From positions 20,282,001 to 20,346,000 of the forward strand of contig CM069607.1 in NCBI GenBank assembly GCA_035771175.1: DNA of 64,000 nucleotides, read 5' to 3'. Source of the stretch: Paratinospora sagittata. Its lineage: Eukaryota > Streptophyta > Magnoliopsida > Ranunculales > Menispermaceae. The number at the start of each line of letters is the position of its first letter. Within the stretch, counting starts at the first letter, position 1. Shown here piece by piece: positions 21,649-35,024 of this stretch. The notes below the pieces were generated by a model that saw nothing but the letters and a program-made list of their open reading frames with translations, did no database searches and was not told the origin of the DNA. The position numbers were made by a program, and so were the translations under genes.

Positions 21649-23976
21649 GTCGCACGGGCAAAACATCTTTAGATTAAAACAATGTTTTGCATTCAAATCA
21701 TTTCCTACTCACTTGCTCTTTAACCTGCAACTGCTAATTTAATAAAACACTCATTCTCTAATTTTCAAAGATACAACACACACGATTTTTGCAAGTTAGA
21801 CTGAGCTTTCCATAGAGTATTTCAAAAGAAGAAAGTCGTGGCTCTTGCATTGCCAATAAAAGTTTCGACCTGAATCAAAATTTCAAACTGTCTTGAAGAT
21901 AACCACATTGTTTAGCAAGTTCTTCATTTTATCCCTTTTGTGCTGAGATTTTCAGAAGCTACCCATCGTTTTAAACTCTAGGTATATGAAGTGTTCTCAG
22001 TAAGAGACCACATCACCTATATTCTTTGTCCGAGTTCTACAACTAATCATCAAGAACACATCAAACAACAGCTATCATAGTCTACAAAGATTAGGCTCTA
22101 AGAACGAAGACATATCTCAATGCTAATGCATTAGTTTGATCTTAGGTGTGTAGGGTAACCTCTCGATCAATCTCTGCACGAAAACTCTCAAAAATTGCAA
22201 AGTCTTCAAAATCACTTGGATTAAAGTATTTGATTGTGACAAAATATTTTTCGAAAGGTTTTAATCATAATTTCAATTAGTTTTGAATGATTTAAAAGTG
22301 TTTTGAGACAATGGAATAGTTCTTAAGTGTTAAAATATTAATTTTCCTAAAATCGAGCTATCCAACACTTTGCCAAAATTTTTCAAACAACAATAGCGCA
22401 CTATCAGTGTTGATAGCACCCTGATAGGGTTCAATAATAAAAAATCTATTTTTCTTGAAAATTGCCTATAGCGCGCTATAACTCGCTATAGAGAGTAGTC
22501 GCCGTGATCTTTCGATTTTTAGTAAATTGGGCAATAGCGTGCTATAGGCCTTCATTGCACGCTATCGGAAAGTCCGAAAAACACGAGCTCTCGGGTTTTG
22601 TATGTCGACCTGCAATAGTCCGCTTTCGGTCTTTAGAAAGCATGATACAGAACCCAATAGCATGCTATCCACGTCTGAGTTAGAAATCTCACATATCTAA
22701 TGAGAAAAACGTGGGCCCTTTCCCTTGCTCGATTTTTCTATTCCTTGTACAGTTTTGACTGGGAATCGTGACTAAAACATTCTCCGCAAACACCTGGATG
22801 ATTCCCATTATGTCGCACGGGCAAAACAACTTTAGATTAAAACAATGTTTTAAATTCAAATCATTTCCTACTCTCTTGCTCTTTAACCTGCAACTGCTAA
22901 TTTAATAAAACACTCATTCTCTAATTTTCAAAGATACAACACACGATTTTAGCAAGTGAGATTGAGCTTTCCAAAGAGTATGTCAAAAGAAGAAAGTCGT
23001 GATTCTTGCATTGCCAATAAATGATTCGACCTGAATCAAAATTGCAAACTGTCTTGAAGATAACCTCATTGTTTAGCAAGTTCTTCATTTTATCCCTTTT
23101 GTGCTGAGATTTTCAGAAGCTATCCATCGTTTTAAACTGTAGGTATATGAACTGTTCTCAGTAAGAGAACACATCACCTATATTCTTTCTCCGAGTGCTA
23201 CAACTAATCATCAAGAACACATCAAACAACAGCTATCATAGTCTACAAAGATCAGGCTCTAAGAACGAAGACATATCTCAATGCTAATGCATTAGTTTGA
23301 TCTTAGGTGTGTAGGGTGACCTCTCGATCAATCTCAGCACGAAAACTCTCTAAATTGCAAAGTCTTCAAAATCACTTGGATTAAAGTATTTGATTTTGAC
23401 AAAATACTTTTCGAAAGGTTTTAATCATAATTTCAATGAGTTTTGAATGATTTAAAAGTGTTTTGAGACAATGGAATGGTTCTTAAGTGTTAAAATATTA
23501 ATTTTTCTAAAATCTGGCTATCCAACACGTTGCCAAAATTTTTCAAACGGCAATAGCGCACTATCAGTGTTGATAGCACGCTGATAGGGTTGAATAATAA
23601 AAAATCTATTTTTCTTGAAAATTGCCTATAGCGCGCTCTCCCTTTTGATAACTCGCTATAGAAAGCAGTCGCCGTGATCTTTCAATTTTTAGTAAAATGG
23701 GCAATAGCGTGCTATAGGCCTTGATTGCACGCTATCGAAAAGTCCGAAAAACACGAGCTCTCTGGTTTTTGTATGTCGACCTGCAATAGTCCGCTATCCG
23801 TCATTAGAAGCCTGATACACAACCCAATAGCTACCCACGTCTGAGTTAGGAATCTCCCATATCTAACGAGAAAAAGTGGGCCCTATCCCTTGCTCGATTT
23901 TTCTATTCCTTGCAGAGTTTTGACTGGGAATCGTAACTAAAACGTTCTCCGCTAACACCTGGACGATTCCCATTGT

Positions 23977-24848
23977 GTCGCACGGGCAAAACAACTTTAG
24001 ATTAAAACATTGTTTTGAATTCAAATCATTTCCTATTCTCTTGCTCTTTAACCTGCAACTGCTAATTTAATAAAACACTCATTCTCTAATTTTCAAAGAT
24101 ACAACACACGATTTTTGCAAGTGAGATTGAGCTTTCCAAAGAGTATGTCAAAAGAAGAAAGTCGTGATTCTTGCATTGCCAATAAAGGTTTCGACCTGAA
24201 TCAAAATTACAAACTGTCTTGAAGATAACCTCATTGTTTAGCAAGTTCTTCATTTTATCCCTTTTCTGCTGAGATTTTTAGAAGCTATCCATCGTTTTAA
24301 ACTGTAGGTATATGAAGTGTTCTCAGTAAGAGAACACATCACCTATATTCTTTCTCCGAGTGCTACACCTAATCATCAAAAACACATCAAACAATAGCTA
24401 TTTACGTCTACAAAGATCAGGCTCTCAGAACGAAGACATATCTCAATGGTAATGCAATAGTTTGATCTTAGGTGAGTAGGGCAACTTCTCGATCAATCTC
24501 AACACGAAAACTCTCTAAATTGCAAAGTCTTCAAAATCACTTGGATTAAAGTATTTGATTTAGTAAAATGGGCAATGGCGTGCAATAGGCCTTGATTGCA
24601 CGCTACCGAAAAGTCCTAAAAACACGAGCTCTCGGGTTTGTACATATCAACCTGCAATAGTCTGCTATCCGTCATTAGAGAGCATGATACACAACCCAAT
24701 GCTATCCACGTCTGACTAACAAATCTCACATATCTAACGAGAAAAAGGTGGGCCCCTTCCCTTGCTCGATTTTTCTATTCCTCGCACAGTTTTGATTGGG
24801 AATCGTAACTGAAACATTCTCCACTAACACCTGGATGATTCCCATTGT
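23977..24848 (+). repeat. Short monomer variant 4
   Basis: Same junction near 24557; five bases shorter overall than the other short monomers. Confidence 0.85.
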
Positions 24849-26012
24849 GTCGCACGGGCAAAACAACTTTAGATTAAAACAATGTTTTGCATTCAAATCA
24901 TTTCCTAGTCTCTTGCTCTTTAACCTGCAACTGCTAATTTAATAAAACACTCATTCTCTAATTTTCAAAGATACAACACACGATTTTTGCAAGTGAGATT
25001 GAGCTTTGCAAAGAGTATGTCAAAAGAAGAAAGTCGTGATTCTTGCATTGCCAATAAACGCTTCGACCTGAATCAAAATTGCAAACTGTCTTGAAGATAA
25101 CCTCATTGTTTAGCAAGTTTTTCTTTTTATCCCTTTTGTGCTGAGATTTTCAGAAGCTATCCATCGTTTTAAACTGTAGGTATATGAACTGTTCTCAGTA
25201 AGAGAACACATCACCTATATTGTTTCTCCGAGTGCTACAACTAATCATCAAGAACACATCAAACAACAGCTATCATAGTCTACAAAGATCAGGCTCTAAG
25301 AACGAAGACATATCTCAATGCTAATGCATTAGTTTGATCTTAGGTGTGTAGGGTGACCTCTGGATCAATCTCAGCACAAAAACTCTCTAAATTGCAAAGT
25401 CTTCAAAATCACTTGGATTTAGTATTTGATTTTGACAAAATATTTTTCGAAAGGTTTTAATCATAATTTCAATGAGTTTTGAATGATTTAAAAGTGTTTT
25501 GATACAATGGAATGGTTCTTAAGTGTTAAAATATTAATTTTTCTAAAATTGGGTTATCCAACACTTTGCCAAAATTTTCCAAACGGCAATAGCGCACTAT
25601 CAGTGTTGATAGCTCGCTGCTAGAGTTGAATAATAAAAAATTTATTTTTCTTCAAAATTGCCTATAGCGCGTTATCCCTTTTTATAACTCGCTATAGAGA
25701 GCAGTTGTCGTAATCTTTCGATTTTTACTAAAATGGGCAATAGCGTGCTATAGGCCTTGATTGCACGCTATCGGAAAATCCAAAAAACACGAGCTCTCGG
25801 GTTTGTGTATGTTGACCTGCTGTAGTCCGCTATCCGTCATTAGAGAATACACAACCCAATAGCATGCTATCCACGTCTGAGTTAGAAATCTCACATATCT
25901 AACGAGAAAACGTGGGCCTTTTCCCTTCCTCGATTTTTCTATTCCTCGCACAATTTTGACTGGGAATCGTAACTAAAACATTCTCCACTAACAACTGGAT
26001 GACTCCCATTGT

Positions 26013-29000
26013 GTAGCACGGGCAAAACAACTTTAGATCAAAACAATGTTTTGAATTCAAATCATTTCCTACTCTCTTACTCTTTAACCTGCAACTGCTA
26101 ATTTAATAAAACACTCATTCTCTAATTTTCAAGGATACAACACACATGATTTTTGCAAGTCAGACTGAGCTTTCCAAAGAGTATGTCAAAAGAAGAAAGC
26201 CTTGACTCTTGCATTGCCAAGAAACGCTTCGACATGAATCAAATTTGCAAACTGTCTTCAAGATAACCTCATTGTTTAGCAAGTTCTCCATTTTATCCCT
26301 TTTGTGCTGAGATTTTTAGAAGCTATCCATCGTTTTAAACTGTAGGTATATGAAGTATTCTCAGTAAGAGAACACATCACCTATATTCTTTCTCCGAGTG
26401 CTACAACTAATCATCAAGAACACATCAAACAATAGCTATCAAAGTCCACAAAGATCAGGCTCTAAGAACGAAGACGTATCTCAATGCTAATGCATTAGTT
26501 TGATCTTAGGTGTGTAGAGAGACCTCTCGATCAAACTCAGCACGAAAACTCTCTAAATTGCAAAGTCTTCAAAATCACTTGGATTTAATATTTGATTTTG
26601 ACAAAATATTTTTCGAAAGGTTTTAATCATAATTTCAATGAGTTTTGAATGATTTAAAAATGTTTTGAGACAATGGAATGGTTCTTAAGTGTTAAACTAT
26701 TAATTTTTCTAAAATTGGGCTATCCAGCACTTTCCCAAAATTTTTCAAAAGGCGATAGCGCACTATCAGTGTTCATAGCACGCTGATAGGGCTGAATAAT
26801 CAAACATCTATTTTTCTTCAAAATTGCCTACAGTGCGCGCTATCCCTTTTGATAACTCGCTATATCTAGTAGTTGCCGTAATCTTTCAATTTTTAGTAAA
26901 ATGGGCAATAGCGTGCTATAGGATTGCACGCTATCGGAAAGTCCTAAAATCACGAGCTCTCAGGTTTGTGTATATCGACCTGCAATAGTCCGCTATCCGT
27001 CATTAGAGAGCACGATACACAACCCAATAGCATGCTATCCACGTCTGAGTTAGAAATCTCACATATCTAACGAGAAAAACGTGGGCCCTTTTCCTTGCTC
27101 GATTTTTCTATTCCTCGCACAGCTTTGACTGGGAATCGTAACTGGAACACTCTCTACTAACACCTAGATGATTCCCATTGTGTCGCACGGGCAAAACAAC
27201 TTTAGATTAAAATAATGTTTTGAATTCAAATCATTTCCTACTCTTTTGCTCTTTAACCTACAACTGCTAATTTAATAAAACACTCATTCTCTAATTTTCA
27301 AAGGTACAACACACACGATTTTTGCAAGTTAGACAATGCTTTCCAAAGAGTATTTCAAAAGAAGAAAGTCGTGACTCTTGCATTGCCAATAAAAGCTTCG
27401 ACCTGAATCAAAATTGCGACCTGTCTTGAAGATAACCACAATGTTTAGCAAGTTCTTCATTTTATCCCTTTTGTGCTGAGATTTTCAGAAGCTATCCATC
27501 GTTTTAAACTGTAGGTATATGAAGTGTTCTCAGTAAGAGAAAACATCACCTATATTCTTTCTCCGAGTGCTACAACTAATCATCAAGAACACATCAAACA
27601 ATAGCTATCAAAGTGTACAAAGATCAGGCTCTAAGAACGAAGACATATCTCAATGCTAATGCATTAGTTTGATCTCAGGTGTGTAGGGTAACCTCTCAAT
27701 CAATCTCAACACGAAAACACTCTAAATTGCAAAGTCTTCTAAATCACTTGGATTAAAGTATTTGATTTTGACAAAATATTTTTCGAAAGGTTTTAATCAT
27801 AATTTAAATGAGTTTTGAATGATTTAAAAGTTTTTTGAGACAATGGAATGGTTCTTAAGTGTTAAAATATTAATTTTTCTAAAATTGGGCTATCCAGCAC
27901 TTTGCAAAAAAATTTTAAAAGGCAATAACGCACTATCAGTGTTGATAGCAAGCAGATAGGGCTGAATAATAAAAAATCTATTTTTCTTCAAAATTGCCTA
28001 CAGCGCGTGCTATCCGTTTTGATAACTCGCTATGGAGTGCAGTTGCCGTAATCTTTCAATTTTTAGTAAAATGGGCAATAGCGTGCTATAGGCCTTGATT
28101 GCACGCTATCGGAAAGTCCTAAAAACACGAGCTCTCGGGTTTGTGTATATCGACCTGCAATAGTCCGCTATCCGTCATTAGAGAGCCTGATACACAACCC
28201 AATAGCATGCTATCCACGTCTGAGTTAGAAATCTCACATATCTAACTAGAAAAACGTGGGCCCTTTCCCTTGCTCGATTTTTCTATTCCTTGCATAGTTT
28301 TGACTGGGAATCGTAACTGAAACATTCTCCACTAACACCTGGATGATTCCCATTGTGTCGCATCGGCAAAACAACTTTAGATTAAAACAATGTTTTGGAT
28401 TCAAATCATTTCCTACTCTCTTACTCTTTAACCTGCAACTGCTAATTTAATAAAACATTCATTCTCTAATCTTCAAAGATACAACACACGATTTTTGAAA
28501 GTCAGACTGAGCTGTCCAAAGAGTATTTCAAAAGAAGAAAGTCGTGACTCTTGCATTGCCAATAAAAGCTTCGACCTGAATCAAAATTGCAAACTGTCTT
28601 GAAGATAACCACATTGTTTAGCAAGTTCTTAATTTTATCCCTTTTGTGCTGAGATTTTCATATGCTATCCATCGTTTTAAACTGTAGGTATATGAAGTGT
28701 ACTCAGTAAGAGAACACATCACCTATATTCTTTCTCTGAGTGCTACAACTAATCATCAGGAACACATCAAACAATAGCTATTAAAGTCTACAAAGATCAG
28801 GCTCTAAGAACGAAGACATATCTCAATGCTGATGCATTAGTTTGATCTTAGATGTGTAGGGTGACCTCTCGATCAATCTCTGTACGAAAACTCTCTAAAT
28901 TGCAAAGTCTTCAAAATCACTTGGATTTAGTATTTGATTTTGACAAAATATTTTTCGAAAGGTTTTAATCATAATTTCAATGAGTTTTGAATGATTTAAA

Positions 29001-31864
29001 AGTGTTTTGAGACAATGGAATGGTTCTTAAGTGTTAAAATATTAATTTTTCTAAAATTGGGCTATCCAACACTTTGCCAAAATTTTTCAAACGGCAATAG
29101 CGCACTATCAGTGTTGATAGCACGTTTATAGAGTTGAATAATAAAAAATCTATTTTTCTTCAAAATTTCCTATAGCACGCTATCCCTTTTGATAACTCGT
29201 TATAGAGAGCAGTGGTCGTAATCTTTCGATTTTTAGTAAAATGGGCAATAGGGTGCTATAGGCCTTGATTGCACGCTCCAAAAAACACGAGCTCTCGGGT
29301 TTGTGTATGTTGACCTGCAGTAGTCCGGTATCCGTCATTAGAGAGCATGATACACAACCAAATAGCATGCTAGCCACGTCTGAGTGAGAAATCTCACATA
29401 TCTAACGAAAAAACGTGGGCCCTTTCCCTTCCATGATTTTTCTATTCCTCGCACAGTTTTGACTGGGAATCGTAACTGAAGCATTCTCCACTAACAACTG
29501 GATGATTCCCATTGTGTAGCACGGGCAAAACAACTTTAGATTAAACCAATGTTTTGAATTCAAATCATTTCCTACTCTCTTACTCTTTAACCTGCAACTG
29601 CTAATTTAATAAAACACTCATTCTCTAATTTTCAAGGATACGTTGACACACGATTTTTGCAAGTCAGACCGAGCTTTCAAAAGAGTATTTCAAAAGAAGA
29701 AAGTCGTGACTGTTGCATTGCCAATAAACGCTTCGACATGAATCAAAATTGCAAATTGTCTTTAAGATAACCTCATTGTTTAGCAAGTTCTCCATTTTAT
29801 CCCTTTTGTGCTGATATTTTCAGAAGCTATCCATCGTTTTAAACTGTAGGTATATGAAGTGTTCTCAGTAAGAGAAAACATCACCTATATTCTTTCTCCA
29901 AGTGCTACAACTAATCATCAGGAACACATCAAACAATAGCTATTAAAGTCTACAAAGATCAGGCTCTAAGAACGAAGACATATCTCAATGCTAATGCATT
30001 AATTTGATCTTAGGTGTGTAAGGTAACCTCTCGATCAGTCTATGCACGAAAACTCTATAATTTGCAAAGTCTTCAAAATCACTTGGATTTTGTATTTGAT
30101 TTTGACAAAAAAATTTTCGAAAGGTTTTAATCATAATTTCAATGGGTTTTGAATGATTTAAAAGTGTTTTGAGATGATGGAATGGTTCTTCAGTGTTAAA
30201 CTATTAATTTTTCTAAAATTGGACTATCCAGCACTTTCCCAAAAATGTTCAAAAGGCGATAGCGAACTATCAGTGTTCATAGCACGCTGATAGGGCTGAA
30301 TAATGAAAAATATATTTTTCTTCAAAATTGCCTGCAGTGCGCGCTATCCCATTCGATAACTCGCTATAGAGAGTAGTTGCCGTAATCTTTCAATTTTTAG
30401 TAAAATGGGCAATAGCGTGCTATAGGCCTTAATTGCACGCTATCGGAAAGTCCTAAAAACACGAGCTCTCAGGTTTGTGTATATCGACCTGCAATAGTCC
30501 GCTATCCGTCATTAGAGAGCATGATACACAACCCAATGGCATGCTATCCACGTCTGAGTTAGAAATCTCACATATCTAACGAGAAAAACGTCGGCCATTT
30601 CCCTTGATCCATTTTTCTATTCCTCGAACAGTTTTGACTGGGAATCATAACTGGAACACTCTCTACTAACACCTGGATGATTCCCATTGTGTCGCACGGA
30701 CAAAACAACTTTAGATTAAAATAATCTTTTGAATTCAAATCATTTCCTACTCTCTTACTCTTTAACCTGCAACTACTAATTTAATAAAACATCATTCTCA
30801 AATTTTAAAAGGTACAACACACACGATTTTTGCAAGTCAGACTGAGCTTTCCAAAGAGTATTTCAAAAGAAGAAAGTCGTGACTCTTGCATTGCCAATAA
30901 AAGCTTCGACCTGAATCAAAATTGCAAACTGTCTTTAAGATAACCTCATTGTTTAGCAAGTTCTCCGTTTTATCCCTTTTGTGCTGAGATTTTCAGAAGC
31001 TATCCATCGTTTTAAACTTTAGGTATATGAAGTGTTCTCAGTAAGAGAAAACATCACCTATATTCTTTCTCCGAGTGCTACAACTAATCATCAAGAACAC
31101 ATCAAACAATAGCTATCAAAGTGTACAAAGATCAGGCTCTAAGAACGAAGACATATCTCAATGCTAATGCATTAGTTTGATCTTAGGTGTGTAGGGTAAC
31201 CTCTCGATCAATATCTACACGAAAACTCTCTAAATTGCAAAGTCTTCAAAATCACTTGGATTAAAGTATTTGATTTTGACAAAATATTTTTCGAAAGGTT
31301 TTAATCATAATTTCAATGAGTTTTGAATGATTTAAAAGTGTTTTGAGACAATGGAATGGTTCTTAAGTGTTAAAATATTAATTTTTCTAAAATTGGGATA
31401 TCCAGCACTTTGCCAAAATTTTTCAAAAGGCAATAGCGCACTATCAGTGTTGATAGCAAGCTGATAGGGCTGAATAATAAAAAATCTATTTTTCTTCAAA
31501 ATTTCCTACAGCGCGCGCTATCCCTTTTGATAACTGGCTATAGAGAGCAGTTGCCGTAATCTTTCAATTTTTAGTAAAATGGTCAATAGCGTGCTATAGG
31601 CCTTGATTGCACGCTATCAGAAAGTCCTAAAAACACAAGCTCTCGGGTTTGTGTATATCGACCTGCAATAGTCCGCTATCCGTCATTAGAGAGCATGATA
31701 CACAACCCAATAGCATGCTATCCACGTCTGGGTTAGGAATCTCACATATCTAACGAGAAAAACGTGGGCCCTTTCCCTTGCTTGATATTTCTATTCCTCA
31801 CACAGTTTTGACTGGGAATCGTAACTGAAACATTCTCCACTAACACCTGGATGATTCCCATTGT
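26013..31864 (+). repeat. Satellite B, regular block
   Basis: Five monomers with steps of 1169, 1175, 1159, 1175 and 1174 bp. They have only small indels and no gene or insertion. Confidence 0.88.
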
Positions 31865-34800
31865 GTCGCAACGGCAAAACAACTTTAGATTAAAACAATG
31901 TTTTGAATTCAAATCATTTCCTACTCTCTTACTCTTTAACCTGTAACTGCTAATTTAATAACACACTCATTCTCTAATTTTCAAATGTACAACACACGAT
32001 TTTTGCAAGTCAGAATGAGCTTTCCAAAGAGTATTTCAAAAGAAGAAAGTGGTGACTCTTGCATTGCCAATAAAAGCTTCGACCTGAATCAAAATTGTAA
32101 ACAGTCTTGAAGATAACCACATTGTTTAGCAAGTTCTTAATTTTATCCCTTTTGTGCTGAGATTTTCAGAAGCTATCCATCGTTTTAAACTGTAGGTATA
32201 TGAAGTGTTCTCAGTAAGAGAACACATCACATATATTCTTTCTCCGAGTGCTACAACTAATCATCAAGAACACATCAAACAATAGGTATCAAAGTCTACA
32301 AATATCAGGCTCTAAGAACGAAGACATATCTCAATGCTAATGCATTAGTTTGATCTTAGGTGTGTAGGGTAACCTCTCGATCAATCTCAACACGAAAACT
32401 CTCTAAATTGCAAAGTCTTCAAAATCACTTGGATTAAAGTATTTGATTTTGACAAAATATTTTTTGAAAGGTTTTAATCATAATTTCAATGAGTTTTGAA
32501 TGATTTAAAAGTGTGTTGAGACAATGGAATGGTTCTTAAGTGTTAAAATATTAATTTTTCTACAATCGGGCTATGCAACACTTTGGCAAAATTTTACAAA
32601 AGGCAATAGCGCACTATCAGTGTTGATAGCACACTGATAGGGTTGAATAATCAAAAATCTATTTTTCTAGAAAATTTCCTATAGAGTGCTATCCCTTTTG
32701 ATAACTCGCTATAGAGAGTAGTTGTAATCTTTATATTTTTAGTAAAATGGGCAATAGCGTGCTATAGGCCTGGATTGCACGCTATCGGAAAGTCCAAAAA
32801 ACACAAGCTCTCAGGTTTGTGTATATCAACCAGGAATAGTCCGCTATCCGTCATTAGAGAGCATGATACACAACCCTATTGGGTTGTCCGGCACTTTGCC
32901 AAAATTTTTCAAATGGCAATAACGCATTTTTAGTGTTGATAGCACGCTGATAGGGTTGAATAATCATAAATCTATTTTTCTTGAAATTTGCCTATAGCGC
33001 GCTATCCCTTTTGATAACTCCCTATAAAGCAGTTGCCGTGATCGTTTAATTTTTAGTAAAATGGGCAATAGCGCGATATAGGCCTTAATTGCACGCAATC
33101 GGAAAGTCTGAAAAACACGAGCTCTCAGGTTTGTGTATATCAACCTGCAATAGTCCGCTATACGTCATTAGAGAGCATGATACACAACCCAATAGCGTGC
33201 TATCCACGTCTGAGGTAGAAATCTCACATATCTAACGAGAAAAACGTGGGCCCTTTCCCTTGCTCGAATTTTCTGTTCCTTGCATAGTTTTGACTAGGAA
33301 TCATAACTGAAGCTCGATTTTTCTATTTCTTGCACAGTTTTGACTAGGAATTGTATCTGAAACATTCTCCACTAACACCTTGATGATTCCCATTGTGTTG
33401 CACGGGCAAAACAACTTTAGATTAAAACAATGTTTTGAATTCAAATCATTTCCTACTCTGTTGCCCTTTAACTTGCAACTGCTAATTTAATAAAACACTC
33501 ATTCTCTAATTTTCAAAGATACAACACACACGATTTTTGCAAGTTAGACTGAGCTTTCCGAAGAGTATTTCAAAAGAAGAAAGTCGTGACTCTTGCATTG
33601 CCAATAAACGCTTCGACCTTAATCAAAATTGCAAACTGTCTTGAAGATAACCTCATTGTTTAGCAAGTTCTTCATTTTATCCCTTTCGTGCTGAGATTTT
33701 CAGAAGCTATCCATCGTTTTAAACTGTAGGTATATGAAGTGTTCTCAGTAAGAGAACACATCACATATATTCTTTCTCCGAGTGCTACAACTAATCATCA
33801 AGAACACATCAAACAATAGCTATCAAAGTCTACAAATATCAGGCTCTAAGAACGAAGACATATCTCAATGCTAATGCATTAGTTTGATCTTAGGTGTGTA
33901 GGGTAACCTCTCGATCAATCTCAACACGAAAACTCTCTAAATTGCAAAGTCTTCAAAATCACTTGGATTAAAGTATTTGATTTTGACAAAATATTTTTTG
34001 AAAGGTTTTAATCATAATTTCAATGAGTTTGGAATGATTTAAAAGTGTGTTGAGACAATGGAATGGTTCTTAAGTGTTAAAATATTAATTTTTCTACAAT
34101 CGGGCTATGCAACACTTTGGCAAAATTTTACAAAAGGCAATAGCGCACTATCAGTGTTGATAGCACACTGATAGGGTTGAATAATCAAAAATCTATTTTT
34201 CTAGAAAATTTCCTATAGAGTGCTATCCCTTTTGATAACTCGCTATAGAGAGTAGTTGTAATCTTTATATTTTTAGTAAAATGGGCAATAGCGTGCTATA
34301 GGCCTGGATTGCACGCTATCGGAAAGTCCAAAAAACACAAGCTCTCAGGTTTGTGTATATCAACCAGGAATAGTCCGCTATCCGTCATTAGAGAGCATGA
34401 TACACAACCCTATTGGGTTGTCCGGCACTTTGCCAAAATTTTTCAAATGGCAATAACGCATTTTTAGTGTTGATAGCACGCTGATAGGGTTGAATAATCA
34501 TAAATCTATTTTTCTTGAAATTTGCCTATAGCGCGCTATCCCTTTTGATAACTCCCTATAAAGCAGTTGCCGTGATCGTTTAATTTTTAGTAAAATGGGC
34601 AATAGCGCGATATAGGCCTTAATTGCACGCAATCGGAAAGTCTGAAAAACACGAGTTCTCAGTTTGTGTATATCAACCTGCAATAGTCCGCTATACGTCA
34701 TTAGAGAGCATGATACACAACCCAATAGCGTGCTATCCACGTCTGAGGTAGAAATCTCACATATCTAACGAGAAAAACGTGGGCCCTTTCCCTTGCTCGA

Positions 34801-35024
34801 ATTTTCTGTTCCTTGCATAGTTTTGACTAGGAATCATAACTGAAGCTCGATTTTTCTATTTCTTGCACAGTTTTGACTAGGAATTGTATCTGAAGCATTC
34901 TAACAAAATAAACGTGGGCCCTTTCCCTTGCTCAATTTTTCTATTCCTCGCACAGTTTTGACTGGGAATCGTAACTGAAACATTCTCCACTAACACCTAG
35001 ATGATTCCCATTGTGTCGCACCGG
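31865..35024 (+). repeat. Satellite B, duplicated long monomers (period about 1.53 kb)
   Basis: The private variants CTACAATCGGGCTATGCAAC (32561 and 34095) and GTTGCCCTTTAACTTGC (33459 and 35079) recur. Two long monomers lie in tandem, 1532-1534 bp apart and almost identical. Each has a module duplication at CAACCCTATTGGGTTG (32871 and 34405) and a local duplication of about 50 bp starting GCTCGA in the 33262-33360 and 34797-34895 segments. Confidence 0.82.
32871..32886. other. Module-duplication junction hairpin (first of seven)
   Basis: CAACCC-TATT-GGGTTG is a perfect 6-bp stem at the point where the monomer jumps back to the start of the dyad module. Equivalent junctions lie at 34405, 38368, 39852, 46486, 49141 and 54406 (loop TATT or TCTT; one stem mismatch at 38368). 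Confidence 0.82.

Larger units (their letters stand above)
14333..26012 (+). repeat. Satellite B block with short (877-bp) monomers in higher-order order
   Basis: Steps between markers are 877, 1172, 1169, 1169, 877, 1175, 877, 1163, 1165, 872 and 1164. Rare variants recur in register. AGTAAGAGACCACATCACC with GTCCGAGTTCTAC occurs near 15564 and 22003. TTTGTACATATCAACC with GGGCAATGGCG occurs near 19314 and 24571. This indicates a higher-order repeat of about 5.3 kb, lengthened to 6.44 kb in its first copy by a near-identical extra monomer (17551-18719 repeats the one before it). Confidence 0.8.
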
